DNA of 64,000 nt from Kineosporia sp. R_H_3 (GTDB lineage Bacteria > Actinomycetota > Actinomycetes > Actinomycetales > Kineosporiaceae), in NCBI RefSeq assembly GCF_002198675.1, contig NZ_MWLL01000013.1, forward strand, positions 1-64,000, given 5' to 3'. Of this stretch, positions 1 to 8,012 are shown piece by piece. Under the pieces are notes generated by a model. It was not told where the DNA came from and searched no databases. It saw only the letters and a list, made by a program, of their open reading frames with translations. Position 1 is the stretch's first letter, and each line of letters starts with the position of its first letter. The translations under genes were made by a program, and so were the position numbers.

Positions 1-195
1 CGGGTGCACCAGCACCTCGACATCGGTCAGGGCGAGGTCGACTGGGACGAGTTCTTCGCAACCCTCGGCGACCTGAAGTTCGGCGACCGTGACGACAACA
101 TCATGACCGTCTGCGTCTTCGCCTGGGAAGAACGCGCCCGCGAGTCTGCCGTGTTCATGCGCGAGCAGATCGCGAAGCACACCTCCACCTGGTGA
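1..195 (+). CDS. sugar phosphate isomerase/epimerase family protein, C-terminal part
   Basis: This is the last 64 codons of a gene that begins left of the window; reading frame 1 is open from the first base to the TGA at 193-195. The tail has [18 protein letters not shown], the pattern near the end of xylose isomerase-like TIM barrels (IolE/IolH type), where a histidine and an acidic residue close the metal site. It ends in a helix-rich stretch typical of the family. A second TIM-barrel isomerase follows 61 bp downstream on the same strand, so both probably belong to one sugar or polyol catabolic operon. The exact substrate cannot be read from this fragment. Confidence 0.75.
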   Translation, partial: RVHQHLDIGQGEVDWDEFFATLGDLKFGDRDDNIMTVCVFAWEERARESAVFMREQIAKHTSTW

Positions 196-256
196 CCTGG
201 CCCTCCGCACCCGCCCGGACACCGGTAACTCCTTCGAGCACAACGAAAGGCCTGCC

Positions 257-1273
257 ATGAAGCTCGGCGTCTACAACGCGATCCTCCACGACCGACCGTT
301 GCCGGAGGCCCTCGAGGTCGTTGCAGGTCTCGGCCTGACCGGCATCGAGATCAACTCCGGTGGCTTCCTCCCGCCGGTGCACATCCCCAGCTTCGACGAC
401 ATTCTCATCTCCGACGCCGCCCGCGACGACTACCTCGCCGTCTTCGACGGCACCGGTGTCTCGATCGCCGGCCTCAACTGCAACGGCAACCCGCTCCACC
501 CCAACCCCGTCATCGGTGACAAGCACGCCGAGGACGTCCGACGCTCCATCCGGCTCGCCTCCCGGCTCGGCCAGCACCGGGTCGTCACCATGTCCGGCCT
601 CCCCGGCGGCGAGCCCGGCGCCACCCGCCCGAACTGGATCGTCAACGCGTGGAACTCCGCGGCGCTCGACGTCCTGGACTACCAGTGGTCCGTCGCCGCA
701 CCGTTCTGGGCCGACATCGACAAGCTCGCCCGCGACCACGACGTCAAGGTCGCTCTCGAACTGCACCCGCAGAACCTCGTGTTCAACACCGCCGACATCC
801 TCAAGCTCGTCGAGCTCACCGACGCCACGAACGTCGGCGTCGAGCTCGACGCCTCCCACCTGTTCTGGCAGCAGATGGACCCGGTCGCCGTCGTCCGCAG
901 GCTCGGCCCCCTCGTCTTCCACGCCGCCGCCAAGGACGTCCGGGTCAACCCTGAGCACGCCGCCGTCTACGGTGTCCTCGACAACAGCTTCCGCCGCCTC
1001 GACCCGTCCGAGAACCGGGTCAACCTCGGCGGCGACGAGTGGGCCAACGAGTGGCCACGTGAGTCGGCGTGGGACTTCGTCGCCCTCGGCAAGGGCCACG
1101 ACGTCGCCTTCTGGACCGAGTGGCTGCGCGCCCTCCACGACGTGGACCCCGACATGCTCGTCAACATCGAGCACGAGGACACGGAGCTCGGCCGGCTCGA
1201 AGGGCTCGAGGTCGCCGCCGCCGTCCTCAAGGACGCCGACGCCAATCTCACCCGCGGCCTCACGACTGTCTGA
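257..1273 (+). CDS. sugar phosphate isomerase/epimerase (xylose isomerase-like TIM barrel)
   Basis: The protein is 338 residues, about the usual length for the AP-endonuclease 2/xylose isomerase-like superfamily. It opens with MKLGVYNAIL followed by a helix and GLTGIEINSGG, as in the first barrel strands. Likely metal ligands are Glu168 (ALELHPQN), Asp198/His201 (VELDASHLFW), His222 (FHAAAKD) and a late Glu/His in NIEHED. Start ATG 257 has GAAAGG about 7 bp upstream. Enzymes of this family isomerise or epimerise keto-sugars or inositol derivatives in the cytoplasm. The substrate is unknown. The neighbouring GMC oxidoreductase on the opposite strand could oxidise a related sugar or polyol, but this is only inference. 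Confidence 0.85.
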   Translation: MKLGVYNAILHDRPLPEALEVVAGLGLTGIEINSGGFLPPVHIPSFDDILISDAARDDYLAVFDGTGVSIAGLNCNGNPLHPNPVIGDKHAEDVRRSIRLASRLGQHRVVTMSGLPGGEPGATRPNWIVNAWNSAALDVLDYQWSVAAPFWADIDKLARDHDVKVALELHPQNLVFNTADILKLVELTDATNVGVELDASHLFWQQMDPVAVVRRLGPLVFHAAAKDVRVNPEHAAVYGVLDNSFRRLDPSENRVNLGGDEWANEWPRESAWDFVALGKGHDVAFWTEWLRALHDVDPDMLVNIEHEDTELGRLEGLEVAAAVLKDADANLTRGLTTV

Positions 1274-1384
1274 CGGGCACCGCCGGACGACCGCGGCCGA
1301 TGTGTGGGAGCACGCGCAGGGGGATGTCATGCGGCTGCCGGGCCGCCACCCCAAGAGGCTTATCGGCAGACGGGTCTGAAGAAC

Positions 1385-3052
1385 TCAGGTCGGCCCGGAG
1401 GGCGACCACCGCGTGCCGCCCGACCGGTGGAAGGCAGCTGTCGCGACAGGCAAGGCCGCGCGCCCTCGGATTCGGTCGGAGATCTTCTCGGCCATCATGA
1501 CGATGGGTGCGTTGAGGTTGCCGGTGACGCTCTTGGGCATGATCGAGGCGTCGACGACGCGCAGCCCGGTGATGCCGTGGACGCGGCCCTCGTCGTCGAC
1601 GACGGAGTCCTCGCCGGTGCCCATCCGGCAGGCGCTCGATGGGTGGTACGACGTGCCGACCCGCCGCCGCAGGTAGGCCAAGAGGTCAGCGTCGGTGACG
1701 GCGTCTGCTCCAGGGCTGAGCTCACCGGTGGTGACGCGGGCGAACGCCGGCTGCCGGGCGATCTCTCGGGCCAGCCTGACGCCGTCGAGAAGGTCGCGGG
1801 CGTCGCGGGGGTCGGCGAGGTGGTTGAAGACGATGGACGGCGCGTCGGCCGGGTTCGCCGACCGGAGGCTGACCTGCCCTCTGCTCTCGGGGCGGGACAG
1901 GTCCATCCAGAACTGGAACCCCGGGACCGGGACGACCTTGCCGCCGCGCAGCTGCCGGGTGAGGGGGAGGAACTCGTACTGCATGGTGGGGAAGTCGGCG
2001 TCGTCCCGGGTGCGCAGGAAGGCGCCGGCCTCGAAGAGGTTCGAGGCGCCGAGACCTCGGTGGGTGAGCAGCCAGCGCGCGCCGAGCACCGCGCGGCCGA
2101 CGAGGCCGATCTGCGAGGTGAGGGAGTCGGCGTGCCGGGTGCCGAACTGGACGTCGACGCCGGGGTGGTTCTCGAGATGGCGGCCGACGGCGGGCACGTG
2201 CGCGGCGACGTCGATGCCGTGGCCGTGCAGGTCGTCGGCGTCGCCGATCCCGGACAGCAGGAGCAGTTTGGGGGAGTTGAACGGGCCCGCGGAGAGGACG
2301 ATTTCACGGCTCGCGTGGACGGTGCGACGTCCGTGCGGGCCGCTGACGACGATGCCGGTGGCCCGCCCACCCTCGACGACCACCTTCTCCACGAGGGCGT
2401 GGGTCAGCAGCTGCAGGTTCGGGCGTTCGAGGGCGGGCCGCAGGTAGCCGCGGGCGGCGTTCCAGCGGATCCCGTTGTGCACGAACGCCTGCGCGATGTG
2501 CAGGCCCTCCTGCTTGTACCCGTTGTGGTCGGTGGCGACCTCGAACCCGGCCTGCTCGCCGGCGCGCAGGAAGGTCTCGAAGAGCGGGTGCTCCGCGCGG
2601 CAGCGGCTGACGTGCAGCGGGCCGTCGCCGCCGCGCCAGTCGTCGGCGCCCTCCTCCCAGGTCTCCATCTTCTTGAAGTACGGCAGCACGTGCGCGTAGG
2701 ACCAGTCCGGCAGGCCGAGGGCCGCCCACCCGTCGTAGTCCATCGGGTTGCCGCGGTTGAAGATCATGGCGTTGATCGCTGACGAGCCACCGACGACCTT
2801 GCCGGTCTTCTCGTCGATGGTGCGGCCGTCGAGGTGCGGCTCGGGACCGGCCTGGTACCCCCACTGGATGCGGGTGCTCTGGTAGGTGAAGGGCAGGGCG
2901 GCGGGCATATCGAGCAGGAAGCTGCGGGGTCGGCCGCCTGCTTCGACCAGCAGGACCCGGACGCCCGGGTCCTCGGCGAGGCGGGAGGCGACGACGCTGC
3001 CGGCCGGGCCGGCGCCGACGACGAGGTAGTCGTACTCGTCAGGAGTGGTCAT
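1385..3052 (-). CDS. GMC family FAD-dependent oxidoreductase (choline dehydrogenase-like)
   Basis: The product is 555 residues, the normal GMC length. The N-terminus has the Rossmann motif VVGAGPAGSVVASRLAE (about residues 11-27), then the GMC signature GGSSAINAMIFNRGNPMDYDGW around residue 90. The C-terminal catalytic pair appears as YHPSSACRMG (His) and TGNLNAPIVMMAEK (Asn), as in choline dehydrogenase and related alcohol oxidases. It starts at ATG 3052, only 13 bp after the upstream flavoenzyme, and is the last gene of a three-flavoenzyme leftward operon. The reaction is oxidation of a primary alcohol to an aldehyde. Choline-type substrates would fit the methylated-amine theme of the neighbourhood, but sugars or polyols are equally possible. 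Confidence 0.9.
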   Translation of the reverse strand: MTTPDEYDYLVVGAGPAGSVVASRLAEDPGVRVLLVEAGGRPRSFLLDMPAALPFTYQSTRIQWGYQAGPEPHLDGRTIDEKTGKVVGGSSAINAMIFNRGNPMDYDGWAALGLPDWSYAHVLPYFKKMETWEEGADDWRGGDGPLHVSRCRAEHPLFETFLRAGEQAGFEVATDHNGYKQEGLHIAQAFVHNGIRWNAARGYLRPALERPNLQLLTHALVEKVVVEGGRATGIVVSGPHGRRTVHASREIVLSAGPFNSPKLLLLSGIGDADDLHGHGIDVAAHVPAVGRHLENHPGVDVQFGTRHADSLTSQIGLVGRAVLGARWLLTHRGLGASNLFEAGAFLRTRDDADFPTMQYEFLPLTRQLRGGKVVPVPGFQFWMDLSRPESRGQVSLRSANPADAPSIVFNHLADPRDARDLLDGVRLAREIARQPAFARVTTGELSPGADAVTDADLLAYLRRRVGTSYHPSSACRMGTGEDSVVDDEGRVHGITGLRVVDASIMPKSVTGNLNAPIVMMAEKISDRIRGRAALPVATAAFHRSGGTRWSPSGPT

Positions 3053-3065
3053 CGTGCGGCGCTCC

Positions 3066-4283
3066 TCAGATGATCCCGCGCTCGGGCAGCGGAGTGCCGT
3101 CGGCGATCCGCTGCCAGCCGAACCGGGTCAGGTCGATGGTCTCGTACCCGCCGGTGAGGAGGAGCTCGGCCATCGCGCGGCCGCAGCCGGGGGCGTGCAT
3201 CAGGCCGTGCCCGGAGAAGCCGGCGAGCAGGTGGAAGTTGCCGTAGCCCGCGACCGGGCCGATGACGACGTTCCCGTCGAGGTCGTTCTGGTCGTAGAGG
3301 CCGGGCAGGGTGCTGAGGCACTTCGTGCGCTCGAACTGCGGGAACCGATGCGCGAGCGCCGGCCACACGACGTCCTCGAAGTAGCGGCGGTCGACGAAGA
3401 AGTCGACGCCCCGGGGCTGGTCGAGGGTGGGGACGCCGCCGGAGTAGCCGGTGCCTTCGGGCCGGAACGCGAGCCGCTGGGTGTCCTTGAGGTAGGGCAG
3501 CGGCTCGATCGGTTCCTGGGCCTCGAAGTAGTGCTCGTACCGCTTGAGCGGGGTGATCGGCACGTCGACGCCGGCCATCGCGCAGATGTCGGCGGCCCAG
3601 GCGCCGGCCGCGTTGACGACGTGGCTCGCGGTCACCGTCGTCCCGGACGCGAGCCGGGCGCCGGTCACGGCGTGCCCGGCGACGTCGAGCCCGACGACTT
3701 CGTCGGCGACGAAGCGCGCGCCGAGGGAGCGGGCCTTGTTCCGGTAGCCCATGAGGACGGCGTGCGGGTCGAGCCAGCCGTCGTCGGGGGAGAGCACCGC
3801 AGCCCCGAGGTCGCCGACGTACATCGACGGGAACCGGTCCTTGACCTCGTCGGGCGTCAGCCACCGGACGTCGCAGCCGAGCGAGAGCTGGGTGTCGTGG
3901 TTGGCGCGGAGCATGTCGGTGCTCTCCGGCGGGACGATGAAGATGTAGCCGTTGCGCTTCCAGCCGATCTCGGCCGGGACGCCGTCGACGGCCATGAGGT
4001 CGGCGAAGCCGGCGAAGACGTCGATCGAGTACTTCGACAGCTCGATGTTCTCCGGCAGCGAGAACAGGCGCCGGACGCCGCCGGAAGCGCGCGGCGTCGA
4101 GGCCCGCTCGTACGTCGGGTCGCGCTCGACGACGGTGACGGACACGGACGGGTCCGCAAGCCGCAGGTAGTAGGCGACGGCGGCGCCGACGGCACCGCCG
4201 CCGACGACGAGGACGTCGGTGCTGCTCGGGACATCGGTGCTGTTCGGGACATCGGTGCTGTTCGGGACGTCGGGGCTCGGCAT
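3066..4283 (-). CDS. FAD-dependent oxidoreductase, DAO/sarcosine oxidase-like
   Basis: Start ATG 4283 gives 405 residues. The stop of the upstream gene and this start share one base (TGATG), so translation is coupled. After an unusual repetitive N-terminus (STDVPN units, residues 5-22) comes the FAD-binding motif VLVVGGGAVGAAVAYYL. Further on are ASGGVRRLFSLPENIELSK, VVNAAGAWAADICAMAG and near the end GFSGHGLMHAPGCGRAMAEL, the standard DAO-family order. Family members oxidise secondary amines such as sarcosine, dimethylglycine or D-amino acids, making H2O2 or passing electrons on. It resembles the single-chain FOXRED1/sarcosine oxidase beta-like group. The substrate is not determined. Confidence 0.88.
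   Translation of the reverse strand: MPSPDVPNSTDVPNSTDVPSSTDVLVVGGGAVGAAVAYYLRLADPSVSVTVVERDPTYERASTPRASGGVRRLFSLPENIELSKYSIDVFAGFADLMAVDGVPAEIGWKRNGYIFIVPPESTDMLRANHDTQLSLGCDVRWLTPDEVKDRFPSMYVGDLGAAVLSPDDGWLDPHAVLMGYRNKARSLGARFVADEVVGLDVAGHAVTGARLASGTTVTASHVVNAAGAWAADICAMAGVDVPITPLKRYEHYFEAQEPIEPLPYLKDTQRLAFRPEGTGYSGGVPTLDQPRGVDFFVDRRYFEDVVWPALAHRFPQFERTKCLSTLPGLYDQNDLDGNVVIGPVAGYGNFHLLAGFSGHGLMHAPGCGRAMAELLLTGGYETIDLTRFGWQRIADGTPLPERGII
4216..4275. repeat. 18-bp tandem repeat in a gene start
   Basis: Three nearly identical 18-bp units (4216-4233, 4234-4251, 4252-4269) and a partial fourth lie at the 5' end of the DAO gene. They encode repeated STDVPN in the first 20 residues, before the FAD motif. 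Units differ by one or two bases. Unit number could change by slippage without a frameshift. Confidence 0.9.
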
Positions 4284-5596
4284 CAGATCATCACCTCGGG
4301 GGACGGGACCCGGCCCGCGAACCGGGCCAGGGCGAAGGGGCTGAGGTCGTGGCCCGGGGGCCGGTCGAGCGTGAGGTCGGCGGCGGCCTCGCCGAGGGCG
4401 GGCGCGACGGCGAGACCGTGACCGTTGAGGCCGGCGACGACGACGAGCCCGTCGGCCCCGCAGCGGCCGTCGACGACGGGCAGCCCGTCGGGGCTGAGGT
4501 CGACGACGCCGCCCCAGGACCGTTGCGTGACAGCACCGGCTGCGGCGGGGAAGACCTCGGCGAGCGCGCGCAGTGCCGCGTCGAGGGACGCCCTGTCGCA
4601 GAACGGCTCCGGCGACATGTCGGGGACGAGCGCCGGGTCGAGGGCACGTCCGCGGCGCAGCTCGCGCAGCACCTGCCGGCCGTCGACGCGAAGCTGCAGG
4701 TGGGCGCGGAAGGCCGCCGCCCGCGGCAGCCAGAACCGTAGGCCGTGCAGGTCGGCCAAGGACGCGCGGCGGGTGACGCGCGCGCCGAGCCCGGCGCTGA
4801 CGACGAGCCGGCCGTCCGGCCGCTGCCGGGCCCCGAACCCGGCGGCGCGCACCGTCGGGCCGAGCAGGGGCGGCAGCGGTGCGGTCTCGACCTCGGACAG
4901 GACGACCGGCATCAGGGGCAGCCGCACGCCCGCGCCGGCGAGCAGGTGCGCCGCCCAGGCCCCGGCCGCGACGACCACGCGGTCCGCCTCGACGTCCGCG
5001 TCCGCCGTCCGGACACCGGTGACCCGCCCGCCCGCCGTCCGTACCGCGGTGACCTTGCTCCCGTAGACGAACCGGGCACCGAGGCGGGCCGCACGCCGGA
5101 CCCACACCCGGGTCGCGGCGTCCGGCTGCGCCTGCGCGTCGTAGGGGCTGACCATCGCGCCCAGCACCGGGCCGGTCGCGGCGGGCAGGAGCGCGCGCAC
5201 CTCGTCGGCGCCGACCCAGCGCACGGCGTCGAGCCCCACCGCCCGCGCCTGCTCGGCGAGCGCCCGCAACCGATCCGGCTCGTCGGCGCGCGTTGCGAGG
5301 TAGACGTTCCCGCGGGTCTCGAGTTCGGCGTCCGCGGCGTCCGGGTCCTCGGCGACGGCCTGCCGCCACAGCCGCAACGCCTCGACCGCGAGCGGCAGTT
5401 CCGCCGGATGCCGGCCCTGGACCCGCAGCGACCCTTGCGCGCGGCCGGACCCCTCACGGGCCGGGCCAGGCTCCTTGTCGAGGACGACGACCCGCGCGCC
5501 ACGGGCGGCGAGCGCCGACGCGGTGGCCGCACCGACGACGCCTGCGCCCACGACGACGACGTCCGCGGCGCGCGGCAGGTCGTCGGGTGTCGTCAC
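4283..5596 (-). CDS. FAD-dependent oxidoreductase, DAO family
   Basis: The protein is 437 residues from GTG 5596. It begins with VVVVGAGVVGAATASALAA (residues 13-31), the dinucleotide-binding fold of DAO flavoenzymes, followed by VVVLDKEPGPAREGSGRAQG, VVVAAGAWAAHLLAGAG and a C-terminal GLNGHGLAVAPALGEAAADL. It is the first gene of a leftward operon with a second DAO enzyme (one-base overlap) and a GMC enzyme. Two DAO proteins together suggest sequential oxidations, for example stepwise N-demethylation of an amino acid, but no substrate is visible. The divergent XRE regulator at 5653 is the probable controller, with only 56 bp between the two starts. Confidence 0.87.
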   Translation of the reverse strand: MTTPDDLPRAADVVVVGAGVVGAATASALAARGARVVVLDKEPGPAREGSGRAQGSLRVQGRHPAELPLAVEALRLWRQAVAEDPDAADAELETRGNVYLATRADEPDRLRALAEQARAVGLDAVRWVGADEVRALLPAATGPVLGAMVSPYDAQAQPDAATRVWVRRAARLGARFVYGSKVTAVRTAGGRVTGVRTADADVEADRVVVAAGAWAAHLLAGAGVRLPLMPVVLSEVETAPLPPLLGPTVRAAGFGARQRPDGRLVVSAGLGARVTRRASLADLHGLRFWLPRAAAFRAHLQLRVDGRQVLRELRRGRALDPALVPDMSPEPFCDRASLDAALRALAEVFPAAAGAVTQRSWGGVVDLSPDGLPVVDGRCGADGLVVVAGLNGHGLAVAPALGEAAADLTLDRPPGHDLSPFALARFAGRVPSPEVMI

Positions 5597-5640
5597 AGGA
5601 CCAGCCTGATGACCGGTTCATCCTGCTACCAGCCGCTTGT

Positions 5641-5652
5641 TATCGTAGGACT
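5641..5652 (+). promoter_or_regulatory. -10 element of a leaderless promoter
   Basis: TATCGT at 5641-5646 fits TANNNT and ends exactly six bases before GTG 5653, so transcription should start at the start codon. No Shine-Dalgarno sequence is present and the -35 is weak. This supports 5653 as the true start rather than the longer open frame. Confidence 0.45.
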
Positions 5653-6513
5653 GTGAGTCCCACTCTCGAGGGCGACGGGCGACGGCTCCGTGAGCTCGCC
5701 GAGTTCCTCCGCCTGCGCCGCGCCCGCCTCGACCCAGCCGCCGTCGGCCTGCCCGTGCGGGCCCGCCGCCGCACACCCGGGCTGCGCCGCGAAGACGTCG
5801 CGGAGCGCGCCGGGGTGAGCGTCGCCTGGTACACGAGCCTCGAGCAGGGTCGGCCGGTCAGCCCTTCGCTGCGCGTCGTCGTCGCCCTCGCCGATGCGCT
5901 GCAGCTGTCCGACGCCGACCGACAGCACCTGCACACGCTCACCGGGCACCCGCCGCCGCAGCCGACGGACGGGTCCGCCGACACGGTGCTGCTCCAGCAG
6001 CTCGTCGACCATCTCGACGTCCCCGCCTACTGCACCGACGCGCTGACCAACGTCATCGCCTGGAACCCGCTCGCCGCCGAGGTCTTCGGCGACTACGGCC
6101 GCTGGCCGGCGGGGCGGCGGACCCTGCTGCGCCTGCTCTTCGAGGAGCCGGCGTTCGCGGGCCGGCTCGTCGACCGCGACGAGTACGCCGCACGCGTCGT
6201 GCAGACCTTCCGTGGCCGCTCCGGCGCCTACCTCGAGGACCCGGTCGCCATTGCGCTCGTCGACGACCTCGTCCGAGAGCATCCCCGCTTCGCCCGGCTC
6301 TGGGGCGCGCACACCGTGCGCCGCACCGACTCCGACACCCTCGAGGTCGACCACCCCGTGGGCCGGCTGACCCTGACGCTGGTCAACCTCCAGGGCGTCG
6401 CGACGCCGGGCACGCGGTTCAACGCCTACCTGCCCGCGGACGGCGTCACGGCGTCCCGGCTGCGGGCCGCGCTGCCCCCGCGGGTCGGGACTGACGCAGC
6501 CTCAGGGTCATGA
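5653..6513 (+). CDS. XRE-family transcriptional regulator with MmyB-like ligand-binding domain
   Basis: From GTG 5653 the product is 286 residues. Residues about 30-85 form a helix-turn-helix (RTPGLRREDVAERAGVSVAWYTSLEQG), the typical actinobacterial XRE start. Residues about 110-270 match the MmyB-like domain: DVPAYCTDALTNVIAWNPLAAEVFGDY, followed by LLRLLFEEP and VNLQGVATPGTRFNAYLPAD. Such proteins repress or activate an adjacent, usually divergent, oxidoreductase gene in response to a small ligand. Here the divergent gene is the DAO operon at 5596. The 3' end overlaps the convergent GntR gene by 68 bp. Confidence 0.88.
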   Translation: MSPTLEGDGRRLRELAEFLRLRRARLDPAAVGLPVRARRRTPGLRREDVAERAGVSVAWYTSLEQGRPVSPSLRVVVALADALQLSDADRQHLHTLTGHPPPQPTDGSADTVLLQQLVDHLDVPAYCTDALTNVIAWNPLAAEVFGDYGRWPAGRRTLLRLLFEEPAFAGRLVDRDEYAARVVQTFRGRSGAYLEDPVAIALVDDLVREHPRFARLWGAHTVRRTDSDTLEVDHPVGRLTLTLVNLQGVATPGTRFNAYLPADGVTASRLRAALPPRVGTDAASGS

Positions 6514-7828
6514 GACCCGTCGCAGCGTCGACCTTGGCGTGCCAGCGACGCAGCGCGGCCGCCTCGTCGTGCGCGCGGAGGTGCTGCACCAGGGCGATGT
6601 CGTCCTGGCACATGTCGGGGATCGGGTAGGAGTAGCTCAGCCCGATGACGGCGACGTACAGCTTGATCTGCGCCGTCGTCGTGCGGAACATCGGGGCCGC
6701 GCTGCGCAGGCCGGTGACCCCGGCGAGGACGTCCTGCAGGTCGAGGTCGGCGTCGCCGGTGAGGTAGGAGTCGCTCGTCGTGCGGGCGACACGGAGCATC
6801 CGCTCCAGCGCCTGCTCGACGGGGGCGAGCGTGCTGGCCGGCATCTGTGCGGCGTGCCGGACCACGATGGCGCCGAGCGCCCGCCGGACGGCGTAGGTCT
6901 CGAGGATGTCGCTCACCAGGGGGCTGGGCACGAACGCGCCCCGGTGCGGCTCGAGGTCGACGAGGCCGTCGGAGGCGAGTGTTCGGAGGGCATCGCGCAC
7001 GTGCAGCCGCGACGTGCGCAGAACCCGGGCGAGGTCCGCCTCGGTGAGCCGGGACCCGGCGCGCAACCGGCCCTCGACGAGCCGGCGGACGATGAGCCGG
7101 AACATCTCGTCAGCCACAGCCCGGGCCGTCGGCGGCGGACCCTGCATCGGCGGTCTCGGCTCGTAGGGTGCTTCGGCGTCGAGCCACTCGAAGCGCTGCG
7201 CCCCGCCGCGTGCCCACTGCATGAGCTGGTGCTGCAGACCGGTCAGGACCGGCAGCGCGGGTTCAGCGCACTGCCGGACGAGGGCCTCGAGCAGGCGCTG
7301 CCAGTCGGCGTCCCCGGCGACGACGATGTGAGTGCAGCCGTCATCCAGGGCGGGCAGCGCGCGCCGGCTGACGACGAGAACCTGTGCACCGGTGTCGACG
7401 ACCGAGCGTGCGTTCCCGGCCAGTGCGGCGTCACGGGCCGGGCCGCCCGGGTCGACCGCGGCGCCGCTGGTGGCGTCGAAGCGCAGGTCGGATGCGAGGA
7501 CGGTCTGCAGGGCCGGCCGTCGGACCGACCGCATGAACGTCCGCGGGCCCCCCGGGACGTGCGTCCCGGACGACGTCGTCGACGTGAGCACGAGCATGCT
7601 GTTCTCGGGCGAGACGGCGACCGCGAGCAGGCGCAGCGGCCCCGGTGGGAGCGGGCCGGCTCCTCGTGCGTAGCACCTCGCCCACACCCGGGCGACGTCC
7701 GACTGGCTCGTGCCGGTGAAGGCGGCCACCGATCGCGACGACCAGCGGGGCGTCGGCAGGTGCAGCGGTGCCGCGAGCACCGCCCGGTCGCGCTCGGCAA
7801 GCAGCTCGGGCGGAGGGTCTCGGCGCAC
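6446..7828 (-). CDS. GntR/FCD-family transcriptional regulator with long N-terminal extension
   Basis: The protein is 460 residues, about twice the usual GntR/FCD length. The C-terminal half is canonical: a winged helix at about residues 240-305 (GSRLTEADLARVLRTSRLHVRDALRTLASDGLV) and an all-helical FCD ligand domain to the end (ETYAVRRALGAIVVRHAA). The first ~230 residues are not part of that family. They include SVAAFTGTSQSDVARVWARCY, which looks like another helix-turn-helix, and a segment (VLVVSRRALPALDD) resembling an alpha/beta domain. GTG 7828 lies six bases after a TAGACT -10. The gene diverges from the StcD-like operon, which it probably controls in response to the catabolic substrate. 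Confidence 0.85.
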   Translation of the reverse strand: MRRDPPPELLAERDRAVLAAPLHLPTPRWSSRSVAAFTGTSQSDVARVWARCYARGAGPLPPGPLRLLAVAVSPENSMLVLTSTTSSGTHVPGGPRTFMRSVRRPALQTVLASDLRFDATSGAAVDPGGPARDAALAGNARSVVDTGAQVLVVSRRALPALDDGCTHIVVAGDADWQRLLEALVRQCAEPALPVLTGLQHQLMQWARGGAQRFEWLDAEAPYEPRPPMQGPPPTARAVADEMFRLIVRRLVEGRLRAGSRLTEADLARVLRTSRLHVRDALRTLASDGLVDLEPHRGAFVPSPLVSDILETYAVRRALGAIVVRHAAQMPASTLAPVEQALERMLRVARTTSDSYLTGDADLDLQDVLAGVTGLRSAAPMFRTTTAQIKLYVAVIGLSYSYPIPDMCQDDIALVQHLRAHDEAAALRRWHAKVDAATGLMTLRLRQSRPAGAARPAAGTP

Positions 7829-7866
7829 CGGTCGAGTCTACGACGCAATGACTCATTGACTCATGG
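7829..7866 (-). promoter_or_regulatory. leaderless promoter and probable GntR operator
   Basis: On the minus strand TAGACT (7840-7835) ends six bases before GTG 7828. The -35 region is covered by two direct TGACTCA copies (7849-7855 and 7857-7863), part of near-palindromes of ATGAnTCAT type. Spacing of 8 bp between copies suits a GntR/FCD dimer site. Autoregulation and control of the divergent operon at 8013 are inferred. Confidence 0.5.
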
Positions 7867-8012
7867 CTCGTGCCCGATCGGTCTGCTCACTCGGCAGGGC
7901 GCAGGTTCTGCTCCATCGTTTCCCCACCTGACACGACGGCGAGTCGTCAGTTCAGGGCTGTGGAACCCGCTGGTGGACAGGTGAAACTGATCCGCACGAG
8001 ATGGAGCGCGGT

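Noticed and set aside
155-1354. 399-codon open frame on the minus strand opposite the TIM-barrel gene
   Set aside because: It is antisense to a well-supported gene; the Val/Asp/Glu-rich product is typical of reading GC-rich coding DNA backwards.
1304-2782. 492-codon plus-strand frame opposite the GMC oxidoreductase
   Set aside because: It has no protein-family features, and the minus strand encodes a complete GMC enzyme with all motifs.
4284-5369. N-terminal extension of the DAO gene beyond ATG 4283
   Set aside because: The extension reads through the neighbouring flavoenzyme in another frame and is Arg/Gly low-complexity; the FAD motif follows normally from ATG 4283.
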